Assembly (NCBI GenBank): GCA_027484145.1
Contig: JAIXUH010000034.1
Span: 106,569 to 170,568, forward strand
Source: Rhodobacter sp.
GTDB taxonomy: Bacteria; Pseudomonadota; Alphaproteobacteria; Rhodobacterales; Rhodobacteraceae
Direction: 5' to 3'
DNA: 64,000 nucleotides
The translations under genes were made by a program, and so were the position numbers. Under the pieces are notes generated by a model. It did no database searches, was not told the DNA's origin, and worked only from the letters and a program-made list of their open reading frames with translations. Below, in pieces: positions 7,750-17,257 of this stretch. Every line of letters starts with the position of its first letter. Within the stretch, counting starts at the first letter, position 1.

Positions 7750-8501
7750 GTCCCCGAAAACTCTGGCGTGCGGCGGGCGCGAAAGGCTGTGATGCCTTCG
7801 GTCTTGTCGTGGCTGTCCAAAAGCGACTCAAAGGCCGCGCGTTCGCTGTGCAGGGCAAGGCTGGCTTCGGCGCCGGCCACAAGGGCGGCTTTTGCAGCGG
7901 CAAGGGCAAGGGGTGCGCGGGCGGCAAGGCTGCGGGCCAAATCTTGCGCCATGGGCAGGGCAAGGGGGGCACGGTGGCTGCAGATGCCCCAGTCAGCGGC
8001 GATTTCTGCATTCACCACTTCGCCCAGCAGCACCATGCGGGCGGCGCGGGCCGGGCCGGTGCGCGCCAGCAGACGTTGGCCGCCACCAGCGCCGGGGATC
8101 AGGCCAAGGGTGGTTTCGGGCAGGCCAATGCGGGCGCTGTCCCCCAGAACCAAAAGGTCCGCCATCAGGGCCAGTTCGAAGCCGCCGCCAAGGGCGAAGC
8201 CGTCAACAGCCGCGATCAGGGGTTTGGGAAAGGCGCGAATGGCCGCCCAATGGGCTTTGCGCGGGTCGGTCGCCCCCTCGGCGGTGGTCTTGTGTTCGAT
8301 TTCGGTGATATCGGCCCCGGCGGCAAAATTCCCCTCGGCCCCGGTCAGCACAACGGCGCCGCAGGCGGGGTCGGCAGCAAGCGTCGCGAGCGTGGCGGCA
8401 ATGTCGGCCAGAAGGCCAGTGTTCAGCGCATTGCGGGCTGCCGGACGGTTCAGCGTCAGGCAGGCCCAGCCGTCATGATGATCGCAAATCAGGTGATCCA
8501 T
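7746..8501 (-). CDS. Enoyl-CoA hydratase/isomerase (crotonase family)
   Basis: A 251-residue crotonase-fold protein starting MDHLICDHHDG. The oxyanion-hole segments GAEGNFAAGADITE and AVDGFALGGGFELALMAD are present; the glutamate after GLIPGAGGGQRL that many hydratases use for catalysis is not obvious. The ATG at 8501 is preferred over an upstream TTG. It is the first gene of the leftward abm operon, about 27 bases downstream of the shared operator. Its expected role is hydration of an alpha,beta-unsaturated acyl-CoA in the 2-aminobenzoyl-CoA pathway, by analogy with the Azoarcus evansii clusters. Confidence 0.85.
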   Translation of the reverse strand: MDHLICDHHDGWACLTLNRPAARNALNTGLLADIAATLATLAADPACGAVVLTGAEGNFAAGADITEIEHKTTAEGATDPRKAHWAAIRAFPKPLIAAVDGFALGGGFELALMADLLVLGDSARIGLPETTLGLIPGAGGGQRLLARTGPARAARMVLLGEVVNAEIAADWGICSHRAPLALPMAQDLARSLAARAPLALAAAKAALVAGAEASLALHSERAAFESLLDSHDKTEGITAFRARRTPEFSGT

Positions 8502-8527
8502 GGGTCCATCATGCCGCAATGGGGCAT

Positions 8528-8559
8528 AATTTCAAGTTAGAAATTTCAAGCTTGAAATT
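8528..8559. promoter_or_regulatory. Double palindromic operator between divergent abm operons
   Basis: AATTTCAAGCTTGAAATT (8542-8559) is a perfect 18-bp palindrome. Overlapping it is a degenerate second copy, AATTTCAAGTTAGAAATT (8528-8545), two mismatches away, with a 14-bp register. The perfect site is centred about 50 bp from both divergent starts (8501 and 8605). The same 18-bp sequence recurs at 52150-52167 upstream of kynU. Length and symmetry fit a MarR-family dimer site, and a MarR gene lies at 11620. Confidence 0.75.
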
Positions 8560-8604
8560 GTTGGGGGGTGGTGGCAGGCTAACGGTCAAGAACGGGAGTG
8601 TCGC

Positions 8605-10890
8605 ATGAAAATCCTCTGCCTTGGTGGTGGCCCTGCGGGCCTGTATTTTGCCATTTCGATGAAGTTGCGCGATCCGTCGCATCAGGTGACTGTGCTGGAA
8701 CGCAACCGCGCCAATGATACCTTTGGCTGGGGCGTGGTGCTGTCGGATGACGCCTTGGGTCGGATGACCAGAAATGACCCCGTCAGCGCGCAGGCGATCC
8801 GCGAGAACTTTGCCTATTGGGATGACATTGCCGTAGTGCATGCCGGGCAGCGCACGGTGTCGGGCGGGCACGGGTTTGCCGGGATCGGGCGCAAGAAGAT
8901 GCTGATCCTGCTGCAGGCGCGGGCGCGCGAACTGGGCGTGGACCTGCAGTTCGAGACCGAGTTCAAGACGGCCGAGGAATATCGCCGTGACTATGACCTT
9001 GTGGTGGCAACGGACGGCCTGAATTCGGTCGTGCGGCGGGAATATCAGGATGTCTTCCAGCCCGATATCGACGTGCGCAAGTGCAAGTTCGTCTGGCTGG
9101 GCACCCATGCCAAGTTTGACGATGCCTTTACCTTCATCTTTGAAAAGACGGCGCATGGCTGGGTCTGGGCGCATGTCTATCAATTTGATGCCGATACCGC
9201 GACCTTCATCGTCGAATGCCTGCCCGAGACATGGGATCGCTGGGGCTTTGAAGGCATGACCAAGGAAGAAACGGTCGAGACGTGCCGCAAGATTTTTGCG
9301 GCACACTTGGGCGGGCATGACCTGATGTCGAATGCGGCGCACCTGCGGGGATCGGCGGTCTGGATGCATTTTCCGCGCGTCATCTGCCAGAAATGGTACC
9401 ACGAGAATGTCGTGCTGATGGGCGATGCGGCGGCGACAGGGCATTTCTCGATCGGGTCCGGCACACGGCTGGCGATGGACAGTGCCATCGCACTGGCCGA
9501 CTATCTGCAGTCTGAACCCACGCTGGAAGGGGCCTTCAAGCGCTACCAGGAGGAACGGCGGGTCGAGGTGTTGCGCCTGCAATCGGCAGCCCGCAACAGC
9601 CTTGAATGGTTCGAGGAGGTGGAACGCTATCTGGACATGCCCGCGCCGCAGTTCGCCTATTCGCTGCTGACCCGGAGCCAGCGGATCAGCCACGAAAACC
9701 TGCGCTTGCGCGATCCGGTTTGGCTGCGCGGGGCCGAGGATTGGTTTGCCGCCCAGCATGGTGGGGCGCCGGGGCGCGCGCCGATGTTTGCGCCGTTCCA
9801 ACTGCGCGGCATGCGGCTAGAAAACCGCATCGTGGTGTCGCCCATGGCGCAATACAAATCCGTGGATGGTGTACCGGGGGATTGGCATTTCGTCCACTAT
9901 GCCGAACGGGCCAAGGGCGGGGCTGGGCTGGTCTATACCGAAATGACCTGCGTGTCGGCGCACGGCCGCATCACGCCGGGGTGTCCGGGGCTGTATACGC
10001 CAAAGCATGAGGCCGGGTGGAAGCGGATCAACGATTTCATCCATGCCGAGACAAAGGCCAAAACCTGTTGCCAGATCGGCCATTCCGGGCGCAAGGGATC
10101 AACCCAAGTGGGCTGGATGGATGCGGATGCGCCGCTTGTCTCAGGCAACTGGCCGCTGTTGAGCGCGAGTGCCATTCCATGGGCCGAGGGCAATGCGGTG
10201 CCCAAGGCGATGGACCGCGACGATATGGACAAGGTGCTGCGTCAGTTCATCACGGCAACTGAAATGGCCGAGGCCGCCGGGTTCGACATGATCGAATTGC
10301 ACGCGGCCCATGGCTACCTTTTGTCCTCCTTCATCTCGCCCGTGTCGAACACGCGCGAGGATGAATATGGCGGCAGTCTGGAAAACCGCATGCGCTATCC
10401 GCTGGAGGTATTCCGCCAGATGCGCAGCTATTGGCCGGGCCACAAGCCGATGTCGGTGCGGATTTCTGCGACAGACTGGGTGGGAAGCGATGGCGTGACG
10501 CCAGCCGAGGCGGTGCTGATCGCCCAGATGTTTGCCGCTGAAGGTGCCGATATCATTGACGTCTCCGCCGGGCAGACCACCACGGCGGCGCGCCCGGTCT
10601 ATGGGCGGATGTTCCAGACCCCGTTCAGCGACCGCATCCGCAACGAGGCGGGGCTGGCCACGATGGCGGTTGGCAACATCACCGAAGCCGAACAGGTGAA
10701 TCAGATCCTGCTGGCTGGACGCGCCGATCTGGTCTGCCTTGCCCGCCCGCATCTGGCCGACCCCTACTGGACGCTGCACGCTGCCATCCAGCAAGGTGAC
10801 CGGGGGGCTGACTGGCCCTTGCCCTATCTGGCCGGGCGCGATCAGGCCGCACGGTTGGCCGCCAAGACGCAGGAGGTGATCCGTGCCTGA
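8605..10890 (+). CDS. abmA: Bifunctional 2-aminobenzoyl-CoA monooxygenase/reductase
   Basis: A 761-residue two-domain flavoprotein. Residues 1-390 form a UbiH/PHBH-type FAD monooxygenase ([11 protein letters not shown] at the N-terminus; [20 protein letters not shown] near residue 272). From about residue 394 an old-yellow-enzyme domain follows ([50 protein letters not shown] phosphate-loop region ending [11 protein letters not shown]). This fusion is diagnostic of the 2-aminobenzoyl-CoA monooxygenase/reductase of Azoarcus evansii and related salicylyl-CoA 5-hydroxylases: it hydroxylates and reduces the aromatic ring in one protein without ring cleavage. The neighbouring CoA ligase, RidA and beta-oxidation genes support anthraniloyl-CoA as substrate. 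Confidence 0.9.
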   Translation: MKILCLGGGPAGLYFAISMKLRDPSHQVTVLERNRANDTFGWGVVLSDDALGRMTRNDPVSAQAIRENFAYWDDIAVVHAGQRTVSGGHGFAGIGRKKMLILLQARARELGVDLQFETEFKTAEEYRRDYDLVVATDGLNSVVRREYQDVFQPDIDVRKCKFVWLGTHAKFDDAFTFIFEKTAHGWVWAHVYQFDADTATFIVECLPETWDRWGFEGMTKEETVETCRKIFAAHLGGHDLMSNAAHLRGSAVWMHFPRVICQKWYHENVVLMGDAAATGHFSIGSGTRLAMDSAIALADYLQSEPTLEGAFKRYQEERRVEVLRLQSAARNSLEWFEEVERYLDMPAPQFAYSLLTRSQRISHENLRLRDPVWLRGAEDWFAAQHGGAPGRAPMFAPFQLRGMRLENRIVVSPMAQYKSVDGVPGDWHFVHYAERAKGGAGLVYTEMTCVSAHGRITPGCPGLYTPKHEAGWKRINDFIHAETKAKTCCQIGHSGRKGSTQVGWMDADAPLVSGNWPLLSASAIPWAEGNAVPKAMDRDDMDKVLRQFITATEMAEAAGFDMIELHAAHGYLLSSFISPVSNTREDEYGGSLENRMRYPLEVFRQMRSYWPGHKPMSVRISATDWVGSDGVTPAEAVLIAQMFAAEGADIIDVSAGQTTTAARPVYGRMFQTPFSDRIRNEAGLATMAVGNITEAEQVNQILLAGRADLVCLARPHLADPYWTLHAAIQQGDRGADWPLPYLAGRDQAARLAAKTQEVIRA

Positions 10891-11623
10891 GGGTCTTGAA
10901 GGGCGGCGGGTGCTGATCACGGGCGGGGGATCGGGCGTGGGAGCCGACCTTGCGCGGGGCTTTGCAGCCGCCGGGGCCGAGGTGGTGATTGCCGGACGCC
11001 GCCTTTCAGCGCTGGAGACGATTGTGGCCCCCGGCGTCCGTGCGGTGCAGGCCGATGTGACGGATGAAGCATCGGTGGCCGCGATGTTTGCGGCGGCAGG
11101 GCCCTGCGACATTGTCATTGCCAATGCCGGGGCGGCGGACAGTGCGCCCTTGGGCCGGGTCTCGCTGGCCGATTGGAACGCGATGATCGCGGTCAACCTG
11201 ACGGGCACGTTCCTGACCTTTCGTGATGGCCTGCGACAGATGCCGGGCTCGGGGCGGCTGATTGCTGTAGCCTCGGTCGCGGGCCTGCGCGGATACCCCT
11301 ATATCGCGGCCTATGCGGCGGCCAAGCACGGGGTTGTCGGCCTTGTACGGGCGGTGGGCGAAGAGGTGGCACGGCGCGACATCACGGTGAATGCGATCTG
11401 TCCCGGCTATCTGGACACCGAGATGACCGACCGCACCGTGGCCAATATCATGCAAAAGACCGGCAAGCCCGAGGCCGAGGCACGTGGTGTGCTTGAAGCC
11501 GCCAGCCCGCAGCGGCGGTTGTTCCAGCCGTATGAAGTGACCAGCATGGCGCTGTGGCTGTGCTCGGACGCGGCGCGCGGGGTGAACGGGCAGGCCATGG
11601 CCATCGCCGGGGGCGCGCCATGA
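10883..11623 (+). CDS. SDR-family oxidoreductase of the abm operon
   Basis: A 246-residue short-chain dehydrogenase with cofactor motif [18 protein letters not shown], serine in VASVAG and YAAAK catalytic pair. It starts with GTG at 10883, overlapping the end of abmA by eight bases. Its ribosome-binding site, AGGAGGTGATCC, is an almost complete complement of the 16S 3' end, so translation should be strong. An SDR is also present in the described 2-aminobenzoate clusters, presumably reducing or oxidising the alicyclic oxo/hydroxy-acyl-CoA intermediate; the exact step is inference. Confidence 0.85.
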   Translation: MPEGLEGRRVLITGGGSGVGADLARGFAAAGAEVVIAGRRLSALETIVAPGVRAVQADVTDEASVAAMFAAAGPCDIVIANAGAADSAPLGRVSLADWNAMIAVNLTGTFLTFRDGLRQMPGSGRLIAVASVAGLRGYPYIAAYAAAKHGVVGLVRAVGEEVARRDITVNAICPGYLDTEMTDRTVANIMQKTGKPEAEARGVLEAASPQRRLFQPYEVTSMALWLCSDAARGVNGQAMAIAGGAP

Positions 11624-12054
11624 CCGAACATTCCAAACGGCGACTGAAGATGTGGATCCGCCTGTTGGGGGTCACGCGCGCCGCCGAAAACCATCTGCGC
11701 GAACATCTGCGGGTGAACCATGACACGACGCTGCCGCGCTTTGACGTGATGGCCGCGCTGTGGCGCCGGCGCGATGGCGTGACGATGAGCGAGTTGTCGC
11801 GGATGCTGCTGGTGTCAAACGGCAATGCGACGGCGGTGGTGGACCGGCTGGAGAAGGATGGCTTTGTGGCGCGCCGCCCGTCCGAGACCGACCGGCGCAC
11901 CGTATTTGTTGCTCTGACCGAGGCAGGGCTGGCCGAGTTCGAGGGCCTTGCCGCCGGGCATGAGGCCGAAGTGTCCAAGGTGTTTGCTACGGTCAGCGAG
12001 GCCGATCTGGATGCCTTGACCGAGATTTTGAAACGCATGGGGGGCACGACATGA
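11620..12054 (+). CDS. MarR-family transcriptional regulator of the abm operon
   Basis: A 144-residue MarR protein. The winged helix spans roughly residues 45-105 ([50 protein letters not shown]), with the DRR wing motif characteristic of the family. It overlaps the SDR by ATGA and the next hydratase by ATGA, so it is translated within the catabolic operon. MarR proteins of aromatic-CoA operons usually repress and are released by the CoA thioester. The 18-bp palindromes at 8542 and 52150 are the natural candidate sites, giving autoregulation plus control of kynU-kynA. That assignment is inference. Confidence 0.88.
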   Translation: MTEHSKRRLKMWIRLLGVTRAAENHLREHLRVNHDTTLPRFDVMAALWRRRDGVTMSELSRMLLVSNGNATAVVDRLEKDGFVARRPSETDRRTVFVALTEAGLAEFEGLAAGHEAEVSKVFATVSEADLDALTEILKRMGGTT

Positions 12055-12863
12055 CGATGATGGCAGGGCTGCGACCCGAGCATTTCCTGTGGGACGTGCA
12101 GGACCGTGTGGCGGCGATCCGCCTGAACCGGCCCGACCGGAAGAACCCGCTGACCTTCGACTCCTACGCCGAGTTGCGCGATACGTTCCGTGCGCTGGTC
12201 TATGCCGAGGATGTGGACGTGGTGGTGTTTGCCTCGAACGGTGGCAACTTCTGTTCGGGCGGCGATGTGCATGACATCATCGGCCCGCTGATCGGGTTGC
12301 CGATGAAGGACTTGCTGGCCTTTACCCGTATGACGGGCGATCTGGTCAAAGCGATGATCGGCTGCGGCAAGCCAATCATCGCGGCGGTGGATGGGGTGGC
12401 GGTGGGGGCGGGCGCGATCATCGCGATGGCGTCGGATCTGCGGCTGGCCACGCCGGGGGCGAAGTGCGCGTTCCTGTTCACCCGCGTCGGCCTTGCGGGC
12501 TGCGACATGGGGGCCTGTGCCATGCTGCCGCGCATTATCGGGCAGGGACGGGCAGCGGAACTGCTGTACACCGGGCGGGTGATGCGGGCAGAGGAAGGCC
12601 AGGCGTGGGGCTTCTGGAACGCCTTGCATGGCGCGGACGTGCTGGAGGCCGAAGCGATGGCGCTGGCGCGGCGGCTGGCGGCGGGACCGGTGTTCGCGCA
12701 TGGCATGACCAAGACGCAGTTGAACCACGAATGGAACATGGGTCTGGAGCAGGCGATCGAAGCCGAGGCGCAGGCGCAAGCGATCTGCATGCAGACGCGC
12801 GATTTCGAACGGGCTTACCGGGCCTTTGTGGCCAAGGAACAGCCGGTATTCGAAGGAAACTGA
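12051..12863 (+). CDS. Enoyl-CoA hydratase family protein
   Basis: A 270-residue crotonase-family protein. [16 protein letters not shown] and [23 protein letters not shown] form the two oxyanion-hole halves. The next helix region ([22 protein letters not shown]) has the loop common to hydratases acting on substituted or cyclic substrates. It overlaps the MarR gene by four bases (ATGA). With the second hydratase in the leftward operon, it supplies hydration steps in degradation of the ring-reduced anthraniloyl-CoA. Confidence 0.85.
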   Translation: MTMMAGLRPEHFLWDVQDRVAAIRLNRPDRKNPLTFDSYAELRDTFRALVYAEDVDVVVFASNGGNFCSGGDVHDIIGPLIGLPMKDLLAFTRMTGDLVKAMIGCGKPIIAAVDGVAVGAGAIIAMASDLRLATPGAKCAFLFTRVGLAGCDMGACAMLPRIIGQGRAAELLYTGRVMRAEEGQAWGFWNALHGADVLEAEAMALARRLAAGPVFAHGMTKTQLNHEWNMGLEQAIEAEAQAQAICMQTRDFERAYRAFVAKEQPVFEGN

Positions 12864-12921
12864 AGGCGGGCCGGGGGGCCAGCCCCCCGGACCCCCCGGG
12901 ATATTTGGTGAAGGGGAAGCT
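12864..12921. repeat. Intra-operon repeat with GGGATATTT core (copy B)
   Basis: The 58 bases between the hydratase stop and the dehydrogenase GTG contain GGGGGGCCAGCCCCCC (a hairpin) followed by CCCCCCGGGATATTTGG. The layout matches copy A near 5396. The element interrupts an otherwise overlapping gene string and supplies the AAGGGGAA that precedes the next start. Confidence 0.6.
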
Positions 12922-14055
12922 GTGGCGGATCGAACCTTTCTGGACTGGCCGTTCTTTGAAGATCGGCACCGCGACCTTTCAGCGGCGCTGGAGGCGTGGT
13001 GTGGCACGCATTTGCCGGTGGATCACCGCGATGTGGACGCGGCCTGCCTGTCGCTGGTGGCAGGTCTGGGCGCCGGAGGGTGGCTGCGCCATTCCGGCGC
13101 GGGTGAGGGCGAGCGGCTGGATGTGCGGACGCTGTGCCTGATCCGCGAGACGCTGGCGCGCCATGATGCACTGGCCGATTTTGCCTTTGCCATGCAGGGG
13201 TTGGGGATGGGGCCGGTGTCGCTGTTCGGGACAGCCGAGCAGCGGGCCTGGCTAGAGCGGACGCGTGCGGGGACGGCGATTGCCGGCTTTGCACTGACCG
13301 AGCCTGAGTCGGGGTCGGATGTGGCGGCGACGCGGACGACGGCGGCGCGGGTGCAGGGCGGCTGGGTGCTGAATGGCGAAAAGACCTGGATTTCCAACGG
13401 CGGGATTGCCGATGTCTATGTGGTCTTTGCCCGGACGGGTGAGGCGCCGGGGGCCAAGGGGTTATCGGCCTTTCTGATACCGGCAGAAGTGGTGGGGCTG
13501 GCCGTGGAGGAGCGGCTGGAGGTGATCGCGCCACACCCATTGGCGCGGTTGTCGCTGCGCGACGTGCATCTGCCGGACGCGGCGCTGATTGGCGAGGCGG
13601 GGGCTGGGTTCAAGGTGGCGATGGCGGTGCTGGACGTGTTCCGCTCGACCGTGGGGGCGGCGGCTTTGGGCATGGCGAGGCGGGCGCTGGACGAGACGCT
13701 GGCGCGGGTCAAGGCGCGGCGCATTCAGGGGCAGGCCTTGGCCGAGATGCAGATGGTGCAGGGGCATATCGCCGACATGGCGGTGAAGGTGGATGCGGCG
13801 GCCCTGCTCGTCTATCGCGCCGCCTGGACCAAGGATATGGGGGCCGCGCGGGTGAGCCGCGAGGCGGCGATGGCCAAGCTGTATGCCACCGAGGCCGCGC
13901 AAGAGGTGATCGACATGGCGGTGCAGCTGCATGGCGGCGAGGGGGTGCGCCATGGGTCGGTCGTTGAGGGGTTGTATCGTGAAATCAGGGCCTTGCGGAT
14001 TTATGAGGGCGCGTCGGATGTGCAGCGGATTGTGATCGCGCGGAGTGTGCTGTGA
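12922..14055 (+). CDS. Acyl-CoA dehydrogenase
   Basis: A 377-residue FAD-dependent acyl-CoA dehydrogenase. It has the [12 protein letters not shown] and [21 protein letters not shown] flavin-binding strands, the [17 protein letters not shown] helix, QLHGGEGV and the C-terminal [16 protein letters not shown] signature. The GTG at 12922 is chosen for AAGGGGAA just upstream; reading further upstream enters repeat sequence. It would introduce or remove a double bond in the alicyclic or ring-opened CoA thioester. An acyl-CoA dehydrogenase is a standard member of 2-aminobenzoate clusters. Confidence 0.87.
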   Translation: MADRTFLDWPFFEDRHRDLSAALEAWCGTHLPVDHRDVDAACLSLVAGLGAGGWLRHSGAGEGERLDVRTLCLIRETLARHDALADFAFAMQGLGMGPVSLFGTAEQRAWLERTRAGTAIAGFALTEPESGSDVAATRTTAARVQGGWVLNGEKTWISNGGIADVYVVFARTGEAPGAKGLSAFLIPAEVVGLAVEERLEVIAPHPLARLSLRDVHLPDAALIGEAGAGFKVAMAVLDVFRSTVGAAALGMARRALDETLARVKARRIQGQALAEMQMVQGHIADMAVKVDAAALLVYRAAWTKDMGAARVSREAAMAKLYATEAAQEVIDMAVQLHGGEGVRHGSVVEGLYREIRALRIYEGASDVQRIVIARSVL

Positions 14056-14477
14056 TGTACCTGCGGCAGATTCAGGTTGAGTTCAACCACTGCGACCCGG
14101 CGGGGATCGTGTTCTACCCGCGTTATTTCGAGATGACCAATTCGGTCATGGAGAACTTTTTCCGCGAGGTGGCCGGCCAATCCTATGCCGCCATGATGCA
14201 GGTGCGCGAAGGCGTGCCGACCGCAAGGCTGGAGGCCGAGTTTCACGCGCCCTCGCGTCTGGGGGAGGTGCTGGAGTGGCGGCTTGTGGTGACACGGCTG
14301 GGCGGGGCCTCGATTGCGGCGACCCTTACGGCCTGGTGCGGCGATAGCCACCGTGTGACGGCGAAGATGGTCTTGGTGCGCGTTGGGGGTGATGGCCGCC
14401 CGATGCCGTGGGAGGATGCGATGCGGGCGAAAATCACCACGTTCATGGAACAGGGCATGGAGGCGGGCGATGCATGA
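14055..14477 (+). CDS. 4-hydroxybenzoyl-CoA thioesterase-like hotdog protein
   Basis: A 140-residue single-hotdog thioesterase. The active-site motif FNHCDPAGIVFYPRYFEM near residue 12 holds the catalytic aspartate of the Pseudomonas-type 4-hydroxybenzoyl-CoA thioesterase group. It is coupled to the dehydrogenase through TGATG; an in-frame GTG lies one codon earlier. In this operon it probably releases CoA from dead-end or overflow aminobenzoyl-CoA thioesters, as proposed for related hybrid aromatic pathways. Confidence 0.87.
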   Translation: MYLRQIQVEFNHCDPAGIVFYPRYFEMTNSVMENFFREVAGQSYAAMMQVREGVPTARLEAEFHAPSRLGEVLEWRLVVTRLGGASIAATLTAWCGDSHRVTAKMVLVRVGGDGRPMPWEDAMRAKITTFMEQGMEAGDA

Positions 14478-14874
14478 GGTTTTGCACCCCAAGGGCTGGA
14501 AGCCGGCGGTTGGTTATTCCAACGGGATGGCGGCCAAGGGCCGGATGGTCTTTACCGGCGGCATGGTGGGCTGGACCGGCGATTGCGTGTTCGAGACCGA
14601 TGATTTCGTGGGGCAGGTGCGCCAAGCCTTGGAGAATATCGTGGCCGTGCTGGCCGAAGCGGGCGCGCGGCCCGAACACATCGTGCGGCTGACATGGTAT
14701 GTGACGAACAAGGCGGAGTATCTGGCGAACCTGAAACCCCTTGGGGCGGCTTACAAGGCCACCATCGGGCGGCACTATCCGGCGATGGCCCTGGTGCAAG
14801 TGGTGGCGCTGGTCGAGGACCGTGCCAAGGTGGAGATCGAGGCGACGGCGGTCATTCCGGAGGAGGTGGCATGA
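14470..14874 (+). CDS. RidA/YjgF-family enamine/imine deaminase
   Basis: A 134-residue RidA-family protein (MVFTGGMVGWTGD; IVAVLAEAGARPEHIVRLTWYV; IGRHYPAMALVQVVALVEDRAKVEIEATAVIP). The arginine normally preceding the carboxylate-binding segment is replaced in part (YPAMALVQV), suggesting a divergent subgroup. It overlaps the thioesterase by eight bases. RidA proteins hydrolyse enamines and imines to ketones plus ammonia. In this pathway the natural substrate would be the 2-amino-ene intermediate left after ring reduction, making it a catabolic step and not damage control. Confidence 0.87.
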   Translation: MHEVLHPKGWKPAVGYSNGMAAKGRMVFTGGMVGWTGDCVFETDDFVGQVRQALENIVAVLAEAGARPEHIVRLTWYVTNKAEYLANLKPLGAAYKATIGRHYPAMALVQVVALVEDRAKVEIEATAVIPEEVA

Positions 14875-16505
14875 TGGCGGGCTTGGCATTGGGGCCGACA
14901 GGCCATGTGGACCCGTTCACCCGGGATCGTTTGCCCCCGGCGGAGGCTTGGCCCGAGATCCGGCTGGCGGGATTCGACTACCCGGAATGGCTGAATGCGG
15001 CGGTGGAATTGACCGACCGGATGGTGGACAAGGGTTTTGGCGACCACGTGGCGCTGATCGGCAATGGCCGCAAGCGGACCTACAAGGAACTGACCGACTG
15101 GTCGAACCGGATCGCCCATGCGCTGATTGAAGATTACGGCGTAAGGCCCGGAAATCGCGTGCTGATCCGGTCCGCCAACAACCCGGCGATGGTGGCAGCG
15201 TGGCTGGGAGCGACCAAGGCGGGGGCGGTGGTGGCGAACACCATGCCGATGCTGCGGGCAGGGGAGTTGACGGCCATCGTCAACAAGGCCGAGATCAGCC
15301 ATGCACTGTGTGACACGCGCCTGATGGAGGAACTGGTGCTCTGCGCCAAGGACTCAGGCTTTCTGAAAACGGTCGTGGGGTTTGACGGCACGGCGAACCA
15401 TGATGCGGAACTGGATCGCGTGGCACTGGGAAAACCCGTGCGCTTTGCCCCGCCGCCGGTGGGGCGCGATGATGTGGCGCTGCTCGGCTTTACCTCGGGC
15501 ACGACGGGAGAGCCGAAGGCCACGATGCATTTCCACCGCGACCTTCTGATCATCGCGGATGGCTACGCGCGAGAGGTTTTGGGCGTGACGCCCGAGGATG
15601 TGTTTGTAGGCAGCCCGCCTTTGGCGTTCACTTTTGGCCTTGGGGGGCTGGCAGTGTTTCCGTTGCGGTTTGGGGCGGCGGCGGCGCTGTTGGAACAGGC
15701 CAGCCCGCCCAACATGATCCAGATCATTCAGGACCATAAGGCCACGGTGTGCTTTACCGCACCGACCGCTTACCGGGTGATGTTGAAGGCGATGGACGAA
15801 GGCGCCAATCTGTCATCCTTGCGTGCGGCGGTCAGTGCCGGCGAAACCCTTCCTGCCCCGGTGTATGAGGAATGGATGGCCAAGACCGGCAAGCCGATGC
15901 TGGATGGCATTGGCGCGACCGAGATGCTGCATATCTTTCTGACCAACCGCTTCAGCGATCATCGCCCGGCTTGCACGGGCCGCCCGGTCACGGGGTATGA
16001 GGCGCGGGTGGTGGATGACGCAGGCCGCGATCTGCCGCGTGGCGAGGTGGGCCGTCTGGCCGTGCGGGGGCCCACCGGGTGCCGCTACATGGCGGACGAC
16101 CGTCAGGGCAAGTATGTGCAGAACGGCTGGAACCTGACGGGCGACAGTTTCTGGCAGGATGACGAGGGCCGCTTTCACTTTGCCGCCCGTTCCGATGACA
16201 TGATCATCAGCGCAGGTTACAACATCGCGGGGCCCGAGGTCGAGGCGGCCTTGCTGTCCCACCCTGCGGTGGCCGAATGCGCGGTGATCGGCGCACCGGA
16301 TGAGGCGCGCGGCCAGATCGTGCAGGCGCATGTCGTGCTGGCGCCGGGGTACGCGGGCGACGCACTGATGGTGCGTGACCTGCAAGACCATGTGAAGCGG
16401 GTGATCGCGCCCTACAAATACCCGCGCGCGGTTCTGTTTGTGGCGACGTTGCCAAAGACGCAGACCGGCAAGATCCAGCGCTTTCGGCTGCGTGACGCAA
16501 CGTAA
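14871..16505 (+). CDS. abmG: 2-aminobenzoate-CoA ligase (AMP-dependent)
   Basis: A 544-residue acyl-adenylate-forming ligase. The phosphate loop is GFTSGTTGEPKATMHFHRD, followed by the A5-like segment GIGATEMLHIF, NLTGDSFWQDDEGRFHF, the hinge RSDDMIISAGYNIAGPEVE and the catalytic lysine in PKTQTGKIQR. The IGATEMLH form is typical of the benzoate/2-aminobenzoate ligase subgroup. It starts at 14871, overlapping RidA by four bases, with GGAGGTGG upstream. It activates anthranilate to 2-aminobenzoyl-CoA, the entry step of the operon. Benzoate-CoA ligase is the alternative, but the neighbouring abmA favours anthranilate. Confidence 0.87.
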   Translation: MMAGLALGPTGHVDPFTRDRLPPAEAWPEIRLAGFDYPEWLNAAVELTDRMVDKGFGDHVALIGNGRKRTYKELTDWSNRIAHALIEDYGVRPGNRVLIRSANNPAMVAAWLGATKAGAVVANTMPMLRAGELTAIVNKAEISHALCDTRLMEELVLCAKDSGFLKTVVGFDGTANHDAELDRVALGKPVRFAPPPVGRDDVALLGFTSGTTGEPKATMHFHRDLLIIADGYAREVLGVTPEDVFVGSPPLAFTFGLGGLAVFPLRFGAAAALLEQASPPNMIQIIQDHKATVCFTAPTAYRVMLKAMDEGANLSSLRAAVSAGETLPAPVYEEWMAKTGKPMLDGIGATEMLHIFLTNRFSDHRPACTGRPVTGYEARVVDDAGRDLPRGEVGRLAVRGPTGCRYMADDRQGKYVQNGWNLTGDSFWQDDEGRFHFAARSDDMIISAGYNIAGPEVEAALLSHPAVAECAVIGAPDEARGQIVQAHVVLAPGYAGDALMVRDLQDHVKRVIAPYKYPRAVLFVATLPKTQTGKIQRFRLRDAT

Positions 16506-16615
16506 GCCCGGCACGGGGGAAGGCTGCGCCCTGTTTCCCCTTCGCGCAACGGGGCGGGTCGGCTAAATCCCGCGCATCATCGGCGAAGACTCGCCGGTGC
16601 AAGGGGGCTTTTCAG

Positions 16616-17257
16616 ATGGTGGGTCAGACAATCGGTCGGGTTGCGGTGGCGCGACCTTTGGCGCCGCGTCACAAGCGCGTCCTTGATCTGGGCCTGCTGG
16701 TGCTGGCCTTGCCCATCATCCTTCCGGTTTTGCTGATCCTTGCGCTGGCGGTGCGGTTGACCTCGCGCGGGCCGGTGCTGTTCTGGCAGGAACGTGTCGG
16801 CCTGAACGGTCGCCGCTTTTGGCTGGCCAAGTTTCGCAGCATGTGCCCCGAGGCCGAGGCAATGCTGCCCGATCTTATCGCCGCAAGTGACCGCGATGGC
16901 CTGTGTTTCAAGCAAAGGTCCGATCCGCGCATCACGGCCATGGGGCGGATTTTGCGCCGTACGTCGCTGGATGAATTGCCGCAGTTGTGGAATGTGTTGC
17001 GTGGCGACATGTCGTTGGTTGGCCCCCGCCCTGCGCTGCCCGAAGAGGTTGCGCGCTATGACGCAACGGCGATGGGCCGGCTGAAGGGCGTGCCGGGGCT
17101 GACGGGCCTGTGGCAAGTGTCAGGTCGCGCTGATCTGACGTTTGATCAGATGGTGGCGCTGGATCTGGCCTATCTGGCGCGGCCAAGCCTTGCTGCAGAT
17201 GTGGTGATCCTTGCGCGCACGCTGCGCGCCGTCAGCATGGGCCGCGGCGCCTATTGA
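16616..17257 (+). CDS. Polyprenyl-phosphate sugar-1-phosphate transferase (initiating glycosyltransferase)
   Basis: A 213-residue monotopic phosphoglycosyl transferase. It has an N-terminal membrane helix (about residues 24-46), the basic KFRSM segment, the catalytic region RRTSLDELPQLWNVLRGDMSLVGPRP (residues about 118-143) and GLTGLWQVSGR. These proteins transfer a sugar phosphate to undecaprenyl phosphate to start exopolysaccharide or O-antigen synthesis. No other polysaccharide genes are adjacent, so it is an orphan here. AAGGGGG precedes the ATG. Confidence 0.9.
   Translation: MVGQTIGRVAVARPLAPRHKRVLDLGLLVLALPIILPVLLILALAVRLTSRGPVLFWQERVGLNGRRFWLAKFRSMCPEAEAMLPDLIAASDRDGLCFKQRSDPRITAMGRILRRTSLDELPQLWNVLRGDMSLVGPRPALPEEVARYDATAMGRLKGVPGLTGLWQVSGRADLTFDQMVALDLAYLARPSLAADVVILARTLRAVSMGRGAY

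Noticed and set aside
8509..9801. 430-codon minus-strand open frame opposite abmA
   Set aside because: No motif and no ribosome-binding site; abmA on the plus strand is unambiguous.
12051..12863. BoxC-type benzoyl-CoA-dihydrodiol lyase
   Set aside because: Length (270) is half that of BoxC and no boxAB genes are near; an ordinary hydratase fits better.
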